Source: CALBZG01 sp964486295 (GTDB taxonomy: Bacteria > Bacillota > Clostridia > Peptostreptococcales > Anaerovoracaceae). Taken from it: a stretch of DNA of 64,000 nucleotides. Positions 34,381-42,267 of this stretch are shown here, in pieces (within the stretch, counting starts at the first letter, position 1; every line of letters begins with the position of its first letter). Where the stretch lies: the NCBI GenBank assembly GCA_964486295.1, contig CAZAMF010000001.1:269627-333626 (forward strand), in the 5' to 3' direction. The notes under the pieces were generated by a model that was not told where the DNA came from, did not search any database, and saw only the letters and a program-made list of their open reading frames with translations. The translations under genes were made by a program, and so were the position numbers.

Positions 34381-36033
34381 ATGGATTATATGAAATTAGC
34401 GGATCTGCTTTTTCCGGACATCAACAAGACGCCGGATGAATATGAAACCATCTATCCCGAGAGGGAAGTGCCGACAGGAGCGAAGGTAACCAGACTTGGA
34501 CCAAGCCCCACCGGATTCATCCATCTGGGGAATCTTTACGGTGCGTTCGTCGATGAAAGACTGGCCCATCAGAGCGGCGGTGTTTTTTATCTCCGTATAG
34601 AAGATACGGATGATAAGCGTTATGTGGAGGGTGCGGTTGACATCATTATCGATTCACTGAAATTTTTTGGGATCAAATTCGATGAAGGTGTAACAAAGGA
34701 CGGGGAAGATGGGATTTACGGCCCATATTATCAAAGCCGACGGGCGGAGGTCTATCAGTGCTACGCAAAAAAATTAGTATCGGAAGGTCATGCCTACCCT
34801 TGTTTTCTAACTGAAGAGGAGATCAATGAACTACGCTCCAAGCAGGAAGAGGAAAAACTGAATCCGGGGATTTACGGAGAATGGGCCATATCACGAAATC
34901 TGACGCTGGCGGAAATAGAGGAAAAGATCAATGCCGGTGAGACCTATGTGATACGGCTGAAATCAGAAGGCGTTTCCGACCCTGAAAAGGCCAAATATAT
35001 AGCGGTTGAGGATGGCATCAGGGGCACCCTTGAGATGCCGGAGAACTATCAGGATATCGTGATTTTAAAGAAAAACGGCATTCCGACCTATCATTTTGCC
35101 CATGTGTTGGACGATCATCTGATGAGAACGACCCATGTCGTCAGGGGCGCAGAATGGCTGCCGAGCCTGCCGGTCCATATCGAGCTTTTCGAAAAGCTGG
35201 GATTTGAAAAACCGGTGTTCTGCCATACCGGGCAACTGATGAAACTCGACGAGGAGGGGAATAAGCGTAAGCTTTCAAAACGGCTGGATCCGGAGTTGTC
35301 TTTGGATTACTACCGCAGGGAGGGTTACCATCCAAAAGCGGTCCGGGAATATCTGCTGACTATTTTGAATTCCAATTATGAAGAATGGCGCATCGCCAAC
35401 CCAAATGCGGATATTGAGGAATTTGAATTCACCACGGAAAAGATGAGCGGCGGCGGAGCCCTGTTCGATCTAAATAAACTAAGAGACATATCCAAAGATG
35501 TGCTTTTGAAGGAAAGCGCTTCAGATTTGTTCATTTTTCTTAGGGATTGGGCACGGGAATTCAGAAGTGAAATCTACCCGTTGTTTGAAGGTGGAAGCGA
35601 ATATATCTGTAAAATTTTAGATCTGGGTAGAACCGGCGAAAAACCAAGAAAAGATCTCATATTCGCAGCGCAGATTTTTGATTTTATCAGTTATTTCTTC
35701 GATGAATACTTCAGAATCGAGGACGATATCCCTGCAAATGTTACACCGGAAGACGAGAAGGAAATATTAAAGGCGTACTTGGATTCCTATGATCACAGTG
35801 ATGACCAGGAAACCTGGTTCGGAAAAATTCGTCAAATTGCCGCTGATCTGAACTATGCGGCAAAACCGAAAGATTACAAAAAGGAACCTGATAGATATAA
35901 AGGCCATGTGGGCGATGTCAGCACTGTGATCAGAATAGCGCTCATGGGCCGTGCCCAGTCTCCGGATATATGGGAAATTCAGCAGATCCTGGGTGAAGAT
36001 AAAACACGCAGCAGAATAGAACACAGAATATAG
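34381..36033 (+). CDS. gltX: Glutamyl-tRNA synthetase
   Basis: 550 residues. Class I synthetase with the HIGH-type motif GPSPTGFIHLGN and KMSKS-type KRKLSKRLDP, plus YLRIEDTDDKRYVEGA. The long central insertion and the ~550-residue length match a distinct clostridial GluRS form rather than the ~480-residue one. ATG 34381 lies 7 bases after a G-rich SD; ATG 34366 overlaps that SD. Given the tRNA-Glu gene elsewhere in the window it charges a standard tRNA, and may also charge tRNA-Gln for amidation, which the sequence cannot show. Confidence 0.92.
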   Translation: MDYMKLADLLFPDINKTPDEYETIYPEREVPTGAKVTRLGPSPTGFIHLGNLYGAFVDERLAHQSGGVFYLRIEDTDDKRYVEGAVDIIIDSLKFFGIKFDEGVTKDGEDGIYGPYYQSRRAEVYQCYAKKLVSEGHAYPCFLTEEEINELRSKQEEEKLNPGIYGEWAISRNLTLAEIEEKINAGETYVIRLKSEGVSDPEKAKYIAVEDGIRGTLEMPENYQDIVILKKNGIPTYHFAHVLDDHLMRTTHVVRGAEWLPSLPVHIELFEKLGFEKPVFCHTGQLMKLDEEGNKRKLSKRLDPELSLDYYRREGYHPKAVREYLLTILNSNYEEWRIANPNADIEEFEFTTEKMSGGGALFDLNKLRDISKDVLLKESASDLFIFLRDWAREFRSEIYPLFEGGSEYICKILDLGRTGEKPRKDLIFAAQIFDFISYFFDEYFRIEDDIPANVTPEDEKEILKAYLDSYDHSDDQETWFGKIRQIAADLNYAAKPKDYKKEPDRYKGHVGDVSTVIRIALMGRAQSPDIWEIQQILGEDKTRSRIEHRI

Positions 36034-36049
36034 AAAAGAGGAACGTAAA

Positions 36050-36979
36050 ATGCCTTCAGACTCAGTTGTGAAAAAGCAGCATCAAATGAAGGGAGAAATA
36101 TTTTTACTGACAACAGCGATCATATGGGGCTATGCATTCGTAGTACAGAAGATCGCAATGGATACCATCGGCCCCCTGACATTTACTTTTGCGAGATTTC
36201 TACTGGGCGGGTTGCTCCTCATCTTTGTTTCAAAAGTATTTGACAGCAAAAAAGAAAAGTCAGGCGTTAAAGTGGTTACGGACAAGAAAGCGGTGATCGT
36301 CGGCGGACTGGTCTGCGGTACGGTCATATGCCTGGCAGCGAATTTTCAGCAAGTCGGGATCGTGACGAGTTCTGCGGGAAAGGCTGGATTTATTACAGCT
36401 TTATATATTGTGCTGGTGCCGATTTTCGGGCTGATCGTATTTAGAAAAAGGGTGACGAGACTTGTCTGGCTGGCCGTATTTTTAGCAGTACTCGGACTCT
36501 ACTTGCTGTTTCTGAAGCCCGGGGAATTCAGTGTGGAAATGGGAGACTTCCTGATTTTCATCGGCGCATTTTTCTGGGCTGCGCATATTTTATCAGTAGA
36601 CTGGGCGGTTGCTAAGGCTGATCCCATCAAGCTGTCGTCCGCGCAGTTCATCTGGGCGGGTTTGTTGTCGGGAGTGTTCATGTTTATTTCCGAAAATCCT
36701 GACATTAAAGCGATATTATCCTGCTGGTTCCCAATTTTATTCTCATCGGTGATCGTTGTTGGGATCGCATATACATTCCAGATCATAGGCCAGAAAACCA
36801 CAGATCCGACCATAGCCTCCCTGATCATGAGCCTGGAGTCTGTATTCGCGGTGATCAGCGGAATGCTGTTTCTGGGTGAAAGAATGACCGGTCGGGAGTT
36901 GCTTGGATGTGTTCTGATGTTCATTGCGGTCGTCCTGACCCAAATTCCGGAGAAAAAACTTCAAAATATTAGATTATAG
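36050..36979 (+). CDS. EamA/DMT superfamily transporter
   Basis: 309 residues, ten hydrophobic helices in two EamA repeats. The N-terminal repeat starts EIFLLTTAIIWGYAFVVQKIA and TFTFARFLLGGLLLIF; the second contains PTIASLIMSLESVFAVISGM (split) and GERMTGRELLGCVLMF. Family members export amino acids or other metabolites; the substrate is unknown. SD GAGGAACG precedes ATG 36050, 16 bases after gltX. Confidence 0.88.
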   Translation: MPSDSVVKKQHQMKGEIFLLTTAIIWGYAFVVQKIAMDTIGPLTFTFARFLLGGLLLIFVSKVFDSKKEKSGVKVVTDKKAVIVGGLVCGTVICLAANFQQVGIVTSSAGKAGFITALYIVLVPIFGLIVFRKRVTRLVWLAVFLAVLGLYLLFLKPGEFSVEMGDFLIFIGAFFWAAHILSVDWAVAKADPIKLSSAQFIWAGLLSGVFMFISENPDIKAILSCWFPILFSSVIVVGIAYTFQIIGQKTTDPTIASLIMSLESVFAVISGMLFLGERMTGRELLGCVLMFIAVVLTQIPEKKLQNIRL

Positions 36980-37056
36980 CGGACCTGCCGGGGAATAAAG
37001 ATATATAACATCAGCGTATCTCAGTGAACAAAAAACGAATTTACAGGAGGTCCGAT

Positions 37057-37260
37057 ATGAAAACGTGGTGGAAGGATAACAGCATCAACATCGTTGATAT
37101 CGACGGAAAAGAATATGCATTGAGCGGCTGGAACGATGACGCATGGTATGATTGCTGGGAATGCATCGGCGATGATTTTACAGATGCATCGGATGAAAAT
37201 TACACGATCAAGCCGATCTACAACGAGAGACATGAAATTATCGATTATGAAATCGTATGA
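37057..37260 (+). CDS. Small acidic Trp-rich protein, unknown function
   Basis: 67 residues from ATG 37057, which is preceded by the SD CAGGAGG. The protein is acidic and rich in aromatic residues (KTWWKDNS, WNDDAWYDCWECIGDD). It has no signal peptide or membrane helix. The good SD, codon use and sharp end support it as real, but it was not recognised. It lies alone between the EamA gene and the aro operon promoter. Confidence 0.65.
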   Translation: MKTWWKDNSINIVDIDGKEYALSGWNDDAWYDCWECIGDDFTDASDENYTIKPIYNERHEIIDYEIV

Positions 37261-37310
37261 TCACTGATTAGAATTGATCAATCATTGCACTACAAATTAA
37301 AATATATTTC

Positions 37311-37339
37311 TTGACTTTAAAGTTTTTATAGAGTAAACT
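37311..37339 (+). promoter_or_regulatory. Promoter of the aro operon
   Basis: TTGACT (37311-37316), 17-base spacer, TAAACT (37334-37339). Predicted transcription start is about 37346, giving a ~250-base leader before aroF. Confidence 0.8.
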
Positions 37340-37387
37340 CATAAAAACAATTAAGCGCGGCATTTATGACCGATACCAAAGGGGAAC

Positions 37388-37480
37388 ATGATGACCAAGA
37401 ATTATTCTGTAAACGTATATTTTGGATTTAGCTTTATTTATTATACGAATAAAGCTTATTTGAGTTACACTGCAGGATAA
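37388..37480 (+). CDS. Tyr/Phe-rich attenuation leader peptide
   Basis: 30 codons from ATG 37388 (or ATG 37391), preceded by AAAGGGGAAC as SD. The peptide contains six Tyr and three Phe, including VYFGFSFIYY. It lies in the leader of an operon for Phe/Tyr synthesis and is followed by a hairpin set ending in an intrinsic terminator, the arrangement of pheA/trp-type attenuators. A hairpin at 37430-37456 (AGCTTTATT/AATAAAGCT) lies within the coding region and could act as a pause signal. Confidence 0.85.
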   Translation: MMTKNYSVNVYFGFSFIYYTNKAYLSYTAG

Positions 37481-37563
37481 AGACGGCCGTACCGGGATTA
37501 GAAGATACCATGTCGTTAATAGGAGCCTTGCAGTGAAACCTTCACAGCAAGGCTTTTTCTTTT
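37464..37563 (+). terminator. Attenuator: terminator and competing antiterminator of the aro operon
   Basis: Terminator: AGCCTTGC (37524-37531) pairs with GCAAGGCT (37547-37554), extended inside by GTGAA/TTCAC, followed by TTTTTCTTTT. Antiterminator: CACTGCAGG (37468-37476), at the end of the leader peptide gene, can pair with CCTTGCAGTG (37526-37535) with one bulge. A ribosome finishing the leader would cover 37468-37476 and favour termination. A ribosome stalled at Tyr/Phe codons would leave it free. Confidence 0.8.
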
Positions 37564-37593
37564 AAGCAGCAGCTATAGGACAGGAGGAAAACA

Positions 37594-38601
37594 ATGATAG
37601 TATTACTGAAAAAGAACGCCAGCAGAGAACAAATCGACAGCTTCACCAAGTGGCTCAAGGGCCTGGGGTTCGACACACATCTTTCGGTGGGAGCGAACCA
37701 CACCATCATGGGGCTGATCGGAGACACTTCAACTATCGACATTGATATGATCAAAGCTCTGGATATCGTAGAAAATGTGCAGCGTGTTCAGGAACCGTTT
37801 AAAAAGGCGAATCGCAGGTTCCATGAAGCGGACACAGTGATCAAACTGGACAATGGCACGCTGATCGGCGGCGGTCATTTCCAGGTGATCGCCGGACCGT
37901 GCTCCATCGAGTCTGAGGAACAGATCATCGCGGTAGCAGAAGCCGTAAAGGCTGCCGGAGCCACCATATTAAGGGGCGGGGCATTCAAACCGAGAACCTC
38001 ACCATACGCATTCCAGGGGCTCCATGATGAGGGCATCAAACTTCTTCTGAAAGCCAAGGAAGTGACGGGGCTTCCCATCATCACGGAAATCATGGATGCA
38101 TGCCATATTCCTCTATTTGAAGAGGTGGACATCATCCAGGTGGGAGCAAGAAACATGCAGAATTTCGAACTCCTGAAACAATTGTCTGTGTTGAAGAAGC
38201 CTGTGCTGATTAAGAGGGGCCTCGCAAATACGCTCCAGGAATTATTGATGAGTGCGGAATACGTGATGGCAGGCGGCAACGACCAGGTTCTTCTCTGCGA
38301 ACGCGGAATCAGAACATTTGAAACCTATACCCGTAACACCCTGGATCTGTCGGCCATTCCGGTTTTGCACCGTCTTTCCCATTTGCCGGTAATCGTCGAT
38401 CCGAGCCATGCTACAGGAGATGCCAAACTGGTGCGTCCGATGTCTTTGGCAGCAACAGCGGCGGGCGCGGACGGCCTCATGATCGAAGTACACAATGACC
38501 CTGCCAACGCGCTATGCGATGGCGCACAATCGCTGACTCCGGAAGCATTCTCTTCTCTGATGAAGAGTATTCAGGCGATCCGGACTTTCTCGGACAATTG
38601 A
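37594..38601 (+). CDS. aroF: 3-deoxy-7-phosphoheptulonate (DAHP) synthase with N-terminal regulatory domain
   Basis: 335 residues. DAHP synthase condenses PEP and erythrose-4-phosphate, the first step to aromatic amino acids. Residues 1-~70 form the ferredoxin-like regulatory domain (IVLLKKNASREQIDSFTKWL) that gives Tyr/Phe inhibition in the Thermotoga-type enzyme. The barrel has IAGPCSIESEEQI, LRGGAFKPRTSPYAFQGL, VGARNMQNFELLK and IVDPSHATGD. SD AGGAGG precedes ATG 37594. First structural gene after the Tyr/Phe attenuator. Confidence 0.95.
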   Translation: MIVLLKKNASREQIDSFTKWLKGLGFDTHLSVGANHTIMGLIGDTSTIDIDMIKALDIVENVQRVQEPFKKANRRFHEADTVIKLDNGTLIGGGHFQVIAGPCSIESEEQIIAVAEAVKAAGATILRGGAFKPRTSPYAFQGLHDEGIKLLLKAKEVTGLPIITEIMDACHIPLFEEVDIIQVGARNMQNFELLKQLSVLKKPVLIKRGLANTLQELLMSAEYVMAGGNDQVLLCERGIRTFETYTRNTLDLSAIPVLHRLSHLPVIVDPSHATGDAKLVRPMSLAATAAGADGLMIEVHNDPANALCDGAQSLTPEAFSSLMKSIQAIRTFSDN

Positions 38602-38615
38602 TGGGAGGAAAAGCG

Positions 38616-39464
38616 ATGTCGATGACGATTGGAATAATAGGTCTGGGATTAATTGGCGGGAGCATGGCAAAGGCCATTAAAAGTAATACAGGACATAAGG
38701 TTCTTGGTTTCGATGCGGAGTGGGACATACTGGAGGATGCGATGCGCCACGGCGCTGTTGATGACTATATCGATGACCGGAATTTGCCGGACTGCGATGT
38801 GGTGATCGTTGCCTTGTATCCGAAAGCAACCATAGACTATATATCCGCCAAAGCGGAATTGTTCAAAAAAGGCGGCATCGTGATGGATTGCTGTGGCGTG
38901 AAACAGAATATCTGCTCCTCGCTGGAGCAGATTTCCAGAGACAGCGGGTTCTGGTTTATCGGGGGACATCCGATGGCCGGAATTGAAAAGAGCGGATTCT
39001 ACAACTCTTCACCGGACTTATTTGACGGTGCTTCTCTGATCCTGACCCCTTATGATTGGACTCCGGAAAATGCTCTTGAAACAGTAAGCCAGCTGGGGAC
39101 AATGATGGGGTTCGGAAGAACCCAGTTCGCGACAGCATCCAGACACGACGAGATGATCGCTTACACATCCCAGCTTGCCCATGTCGTATCCTGCGCGTAT
39201 GTGACCAATCCACTGGCATCTGATTTTTACGGATTTTCAGCAGGAAGCTTCCGTGACATGACCCGAGTGGCCATCCTCAACGATGTGATGTGGTCCGAAC
39301 TATTTATAGATAACAAGAAATTTCTTTGCCGCGAGATAGAGAATCTCGTTGACCGGCTAAAAGAACTGTCGACAGCGATCATTGATGAAGACAAGGAGAA
39401 ACTCAGGGAGATCCTGAAAACAGCTACTGAAATAAAGATTAACATTGAAGAGAATGCAAATTAG
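38616..39464 (+). CDS. tyrA: Prephenate dehydrogenase
   Basis: 282 residues. NAD-binding Rossmann start GIIGLGLIGGSMAKAIK, then DCDVVIVALYPKATIDYI, DCCGVKQNI, and the active-site GGHPMAGIEKSG; the helical dimerization half follows (DEMIAYTSQLAHVVS). It converts prephenate to 4-hydroxyphenylpyruvate for tyrosine. No C-terminal ACT domain is present, so feedback control may rest on AroF and the attenuator. ATG 38616 has SD GGGAGGA just after the aroF stop. Confidence 0.92.
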   Translation: MSMTIGIIGLGLIGGSMAKAIKSNTGHKVLGFDAEWDILEDAMRHGAVDDYIDDRNLPDCDVVIVALYPKATIDYISAKAELFKKGGIVMDCCGVKQNICSSLEQISRDSGFWFIGGHPMAGIEKSGFYNSSPDLFDGASLILTPYDWTPENALETVSQLGTMMGFGRTQFATASRHDEMIAYTSQLAHVVSCAYVTNPLASDFYGFSAGSFRDMTRVAILNDVMWSELFIDNKKFLCREIENLVDRLKELSTAIIDEDKEKLREILKTATEIKINIEENAN

Positions 39465-39496
39465 TGAGAAAATGTTTGAGAGGAGAGCGAAAAGAA

Positions 39497-40639
39497 ATGG
39501 AACTGGAAGACATCAGAAAACGCATCGACGAAATAGATGATCAGATTGCCCGTTTATTCAAAGAACGAATGGAAACCATCGAAGAGGTGGCAGAAACCAA
39601 ACGGATGAACAATATCCCGGTGCTGTCCGAAGGACGGGAAAGAGAGATCCTGTTCAGAGTGACGGATATCGCGGGGGAAGAGCTTGAAAATTATACGAAA
39701 ATGCTATTTAATACCCTGTTTGATCTCAGCCATAACTATCAGCACATGAAGCTGGCTCATGGAAAATCAGCCCTCAGAGAAGCAATCAGCTCGGCAGTCA
39801 AGGGAACGCCGGCAGAATTTCCTTCGAGAGCCACCGTAGCTTGCCAGGGAGTTGAAGGATCCTATTCCCAGCAGGTCTGCGACAAATTTTTCTCGGTTCC
39901 GCAAATACTCTATTTCAATAGATTCGAAGGCGTTTTCCAAGCCGTGGAGCACGGACTTTGCCGGTATGGGATTTTGCCGGTTGAGAACAGTTCTTCCGGA
40001 TCGGTGACTGAAGTGTATGACCTGATGGTCAAATACAAGTTCTATATTGTTCGCAGCTTCAAGTTTAAAATAGAACACAGCCTTTTGGCCAAACCGGGGA
40101 CAAAATTGAGCGATATCCGTGAAATCGTATCCCATGAGCAGGCGCTAAGCCAGTGCAGCGATTTTTTCAAAGCCCATCCGGACATCAAGGCCAGTGTATT
40201 CGACAATACCGCTTCGGCGGCAAAATATGTAGCAGAATCCGGCAGGACAGACATCGCGGCCATCGCGTCCCCGAACTGCGCCGGTCTCTACGGTCTTACG
40301 GCATTGAATGTCAATGTTCAGAATAGCGATCACAACTATACCCGTTTTATCTGTATTTCAAAAAATATGGAAATATATCCGGGCAGCAATAAAATCACAT
40401 TTATCGCATCCGTCGCTCATAAACCGGGATCGCTTTATAACCTGATCTCAAAGTTCTCGTCCCAGGGACTTAATATAAGTAAGATAGAGAGCCGCCCGAT
40501 ACCGGGGAAGGATTTTGAATTCAGATTCTATTTTGACGTGGAAGCATCCATCGAATCCGAAAAGACGCTGAATATTTTATCCCAACTGGAAACCGATGCA
40601 TTCTTCGCATTTTTGGGCAACTACAGAGAATTGTCATAG
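39497..40639 (+). CDS. pheA: Bifunctional chorismate mutase / prephenate dehydratase
   Basis: 380 residues, P-protein layout. Residues 1-~90 are an AroQ chorismate mutase (LEDIRKRIDEIDDQIARLF, EVAETKR). About 108-290 are prephenate dehydratase (ACQGVEGSYSQQVCD, GILPVENSSSGSV, SLLAKPG). About 300-380 are an ACT regulatory domain (KPGSLYNLISKFSSQGLNISKIESRP, split). It turns chorismate into phenylpyruvate. ATG 39497 is preferred; GTG 39464 overlapping the tyrA stop is an alternative. Confidence 0.94.
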   Translation: MELEDIRKRIDEIDDQIARLFKERMETIEEVAETKRMNNIPVLSEGREREILFRVTDIAGEELENYTKMLFNTLFDLSHNYQHMKLAHGKSALREAISSAVKGTPAEFPSRATVACQGVEGSYSQQVCDKFFSVPQILYFNRFEGVFQAVEHGLCRYGILPVENSSSGSVTEVYDLMVKYKFYIVRSFKFKIEHSLLAKPGTKLSDIREIVSHEQALSQCSDFFKAHPDIKASVFDNTASAAKYVAESGRTDIAAIASPNCAGLYGLTALNVNVQNSDHNYTRFICISKNMEIYPGSNKITFIASVAHKPGSLYNLISKFSSQGLNISKIESRPIPGKDFEFRFYFDVEASIESEKTLNILSQLETDAFFAFLGNYRELS

Positions 40640-40650
40640 GGAGGCAAAAG

Positions 40651-41100
40651 GTGAAATTCATCATTATCAACGGCCCGAACATCAATATGCTGGGGGTTCG
40701 TGAGAAGGACGTCTATGGAAGCAGGACCTATCAGGACCTCGTGAAATATCTTGAAGGGATCTGTGCGGAAAAAGGCGTCGAAGCGGAAATCTACCAGTCA
40801 AACCACGAAGGCTGTCTGGTGGATAAAATACAGGAAGTCTATGGAAAAGCTGACGGGATCATTATCAACCCGGCGGCCTATACCCACACTAGCATTGCGA
40901 TTCTGGACGCGTTGAAAGCGGTATCCCTGCCGACAGTCGAAGTGCATTTATCCGACATTTCAAAACGAGAGGATTTTCGCAAGCTCTCTTATGCAGGGAT
41001 GGCTTGCCTGAAAACATTCGCCGGATTTGGATTTGAAGGTTATCAAATGGCAGTAGATTTTCTGTATGACTATTTGCAATCACAAAGCTCGGCAGGCTAA
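40651..41100 (+). CDS. aroQ: 3-dehydroquinate dehydratase, type II
   Basis: 149 residues. Type II dehydroquinase, third step of the shikimate pathway. IINGPNINMLGVRE carries the catalytic lid region (an Arg is retained, and Tyr in DVYGSRTY). SNHEGCLVDKI, INPAAYTHTSIAILDAL and PTVEVHLSDISKRE are family blocks; INPGAYTH is usual, here INPAAYTH. Start GTG 40651 follows SD GGGAGG. It completes the four-gene aro operon. Other shikimate genes (aroB, E, K, A, C) are not here. Confidence 0.92.
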   Translation: MKFIIINGPNINMLGVREKDVYGSRTYQDLVKYLEGICAEKGVEAEIYQSNHEGCLVDKIQEVYGKADGIIINPAAYTHTSIAILDALKAVSLPTVEVHLSDISKREDFRKLSYAGMACLKTFAGFGFEGYQMAVDFLYDYLQSQSSAG

Positions 41101-41161
41101 AATCGATAATTTGTAAGATGCCGAAATTAACGAATAAATTGTGAAAATATGAGAATACTTA

Positions 41162-41275
41162 TTGACAAACATTTAACGACGTGGTAAATTCATCCTATGG
41201 ACAGCCACCGCTAAAGCCGCGAGGCCAAACCTATGGGAGCCGGGATATATTCCGACTCCTTGTTTATTTTTTGAG
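41162..41275 (+). ncRNA. Candidate short structured transcript with its own promoter and terminator
   Basis: Promoter TTGACA (41162-41167), 17 bases, TAAATT (41185-41190). Then CCTATGG (41194-41200) can pair with CTATGGG (41231-41237) around a GCC-GCGA-GGC hairpin. A terminator stem follows: GGAG-C-CGG (41236-41243) with CCG-A-CTCC (41252-41259) and a T-rich run. The two stems share 41236-41237, as in a switching leader. The predicted start at ~41197 may leave out part of the first stem, so an sRNA is equally possible. No known class was recognised. The terminator may also end the aro operon. Confidence 0.5.
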
Positions 41276-41280
41276 AAGAT

Positions 41281-41404
41281 GCCAAAAATCTGTAAGCACA
41301 AAAGAAAATCATAACGAGTCAAAAAATATAAATAATTATTAGAAATATTATATTTAATAAAATTAGAATAATATGTTGATATGTTTCGTCACGCAGTGTA
41401 TAAT
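41281..41404 (+). promoter_or_regulatory. AT-rich spacer with promoter of the Phd-like gene
   Basis: Promoter TTGATA (41376-41381), 17 bases, TATAAT (41399-41404). Nothing else was seen in this AT-rich stretch. Confidence 0.7.
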
Positions 41405-41439
41405 AAAAATATGGAAGAAAACAAATAAGGAAATTGAAA

Positions 41440-41751
41440 ATGAATATTTCAACAAAATCAATCGTTTCCAATTCGGAGATGATTAAGAATTATAAAGATT
41501 GTAGAAGCAAAGCTGAAGATTTAGGAAAAATATTTGTTCTAAAAAACAACCAACCGGATGCTGTATTGTTTTCTATCAATGAGTATGAGCGAATTTCAGG
41601 GTTCCTTGAGTATTTGGAAAGTCTTCAGGAAGAAGATGTTATAAAGCTTGCTGAATCTTTGCAAAAAGCAGGGATCGTGAAAAACAGTTCTATTGATCAG
41701 ATGATAAATGCTATACTTCATGTTTTAGGAGCCGAAACCGCTTCAGAGTAG
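41440..41751 (+). CDS. Phd/YefM-family antitoxin-like protein without adjacent toxin
   Basis: 103 residues. The N-terminus follows the Phd/YefM pattern: IVSNSEMIKNYKDCRSKAED, then IFVLKNNQPDAVLFSINEYERI, and a helical C-terminal tail. Such proteins bind DNA as dimers and neutralise a toxin encoded just downstream. Here the next ORF is a 37-residue basic peptide, not a Doc or RelE toxin, so this is an orphan or a free-standing regulator. ATG 41440 has SD AAGGA; a strong promoter stands upstream. Confidence 0.7.
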   Translation: MNISTKSIVSNSEMIKNYKDCRSKAEDLGKIFVLKNNQPDAVLFSINEYERISGFLEYLESLQEEDVIKLAESLQKAGIVKNSSIDQMINAILHVLGAETASE

Positions 41752-41783
41752 TATGCATTTTGGTAAATCAGGAGGTATTTGAT

Positions 41784-41897
41784 ATGGGAGATAAAAGTCC
41801 AAAGAATCGCGAGAAGAAGAAAAAAAGTGCTGACAAAAAAGCAAAAGTAATAATCGCTACGCCAGTTACTCCGGAACCGGTGAACAAAGCAAAGTAG
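41784..41897 (+). CDS. Small, highly basic 37-residue protein
   Basis: The peptide starts MGDKSPKNREKKKKSADKK and ends with TPEPVNKAK: Lys-rich, disordered-looking, with no membrane segment. It has a perfect SD, AGGAGG, at proper spacing from ATG 41784 and a strong terminator downstream. Similar short MGDKSPK-type proteins are, as far as I recall, scattered in bacterial genomes without known function. Binding to nucleic acid is a guess from charge. Confidence 0.7.
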   Translation: MGDKSPKNREKKKKSADKKAKVIIATPVTPEPVNKAK

Positions 41898-41937
41898 CTT
41901 TTAAATAATTGTAGAAACACAGCACTATTCTAAAAAA

Positions 41938-41972
41938 AATACTGACAGGATTAATCCTGTCAGTATTTTTTC
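41938..41972. terminator. Perfect-palindrome terminator between convergent units
   Basis: A 30-base perfect palindrome centred at 41952/41953 (arm AATACTGACAGGATT) with A and T runs at the ends. It serves the small basic gene (+) and tRNA-Glu (-). Confidence 0.88.
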
Positions 41973-41985
41973 GATAATTCTAGGT

Positions 41986-42060
41986 TGGTATCGCCAAGGG
42001 GAGTCGAACCCCTGACTCCGCCGTGAGAGGGCGACGTCTTGACCACTTGACCATGGCGAC
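41986..42060 (-). tRNA. tRNA-Glu (anticodon CTC)
   Basis: Read on the minus strand: a 7-bp acceptor stem GTCGCCA/TGGCGAT, an anticodon stem TCGCC/GGCGG around loop CTCTCAC (anticodon CTC), a T arm with GTTCGACTC, discriminator A and an encoded CCA. Confidence 0.95.
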
Positions 42061-42082
42061 ATATTCGTTTGACGCAAGTTAC

Positions 42083-42111
42083 ATTATAATGTGCAAACCG
42101 CGATTTGTCCA
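42083..42111 (-). promoter_or_regulatory. Promoter of tRNA-Glu
   Basis: On the minus strand, TGGACA (42106-42111), 17 bases, TATAAT (42083-42088), ending 22 bases before the tRNA. Confidence 0.75.
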
Positions 42112-42206
42112 TTATTTTTTAGGGCGCATCAGCATTTTTGGTGCAGAAACGCGAAAATAAAATGCAAAACGCTAGAAGGAGATCGGGAACTTCTACGCTA
42201 GTTCTA

Positions 42207-42235
42207 TTGAAATATAATGCAACTTTTGGTATGAT
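42207..42235 (+). promoter_or_regulatory. Promoter of thrC
   Basis: TTGAAA (42207-42212), 17 bases, TATGAT (42230-42235), 32 bases before ATG. No T-box or riboswitch fits the ~25-base leader. Confidence 0.7.
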
Positions 42236-42267
42236 GGTTTGAAAATATAAAGCGGGGGAACATAATC

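Noticed and set aside
41191..41275. c-di-GMP-I (GEMM) riboswitch
   Set aside because: A weak likeness (GCTAAAGCC followed by GGCC) but the conserved first helix and GCACAGGGCAAACC-type segment are absent. Kept as an unassigned structured transcript.
42112..42267. T-box leader before thrC
   Set aside because: The likely promoter lies only ~30 bases before thrC and no T-box sequence or specifier loop was found.
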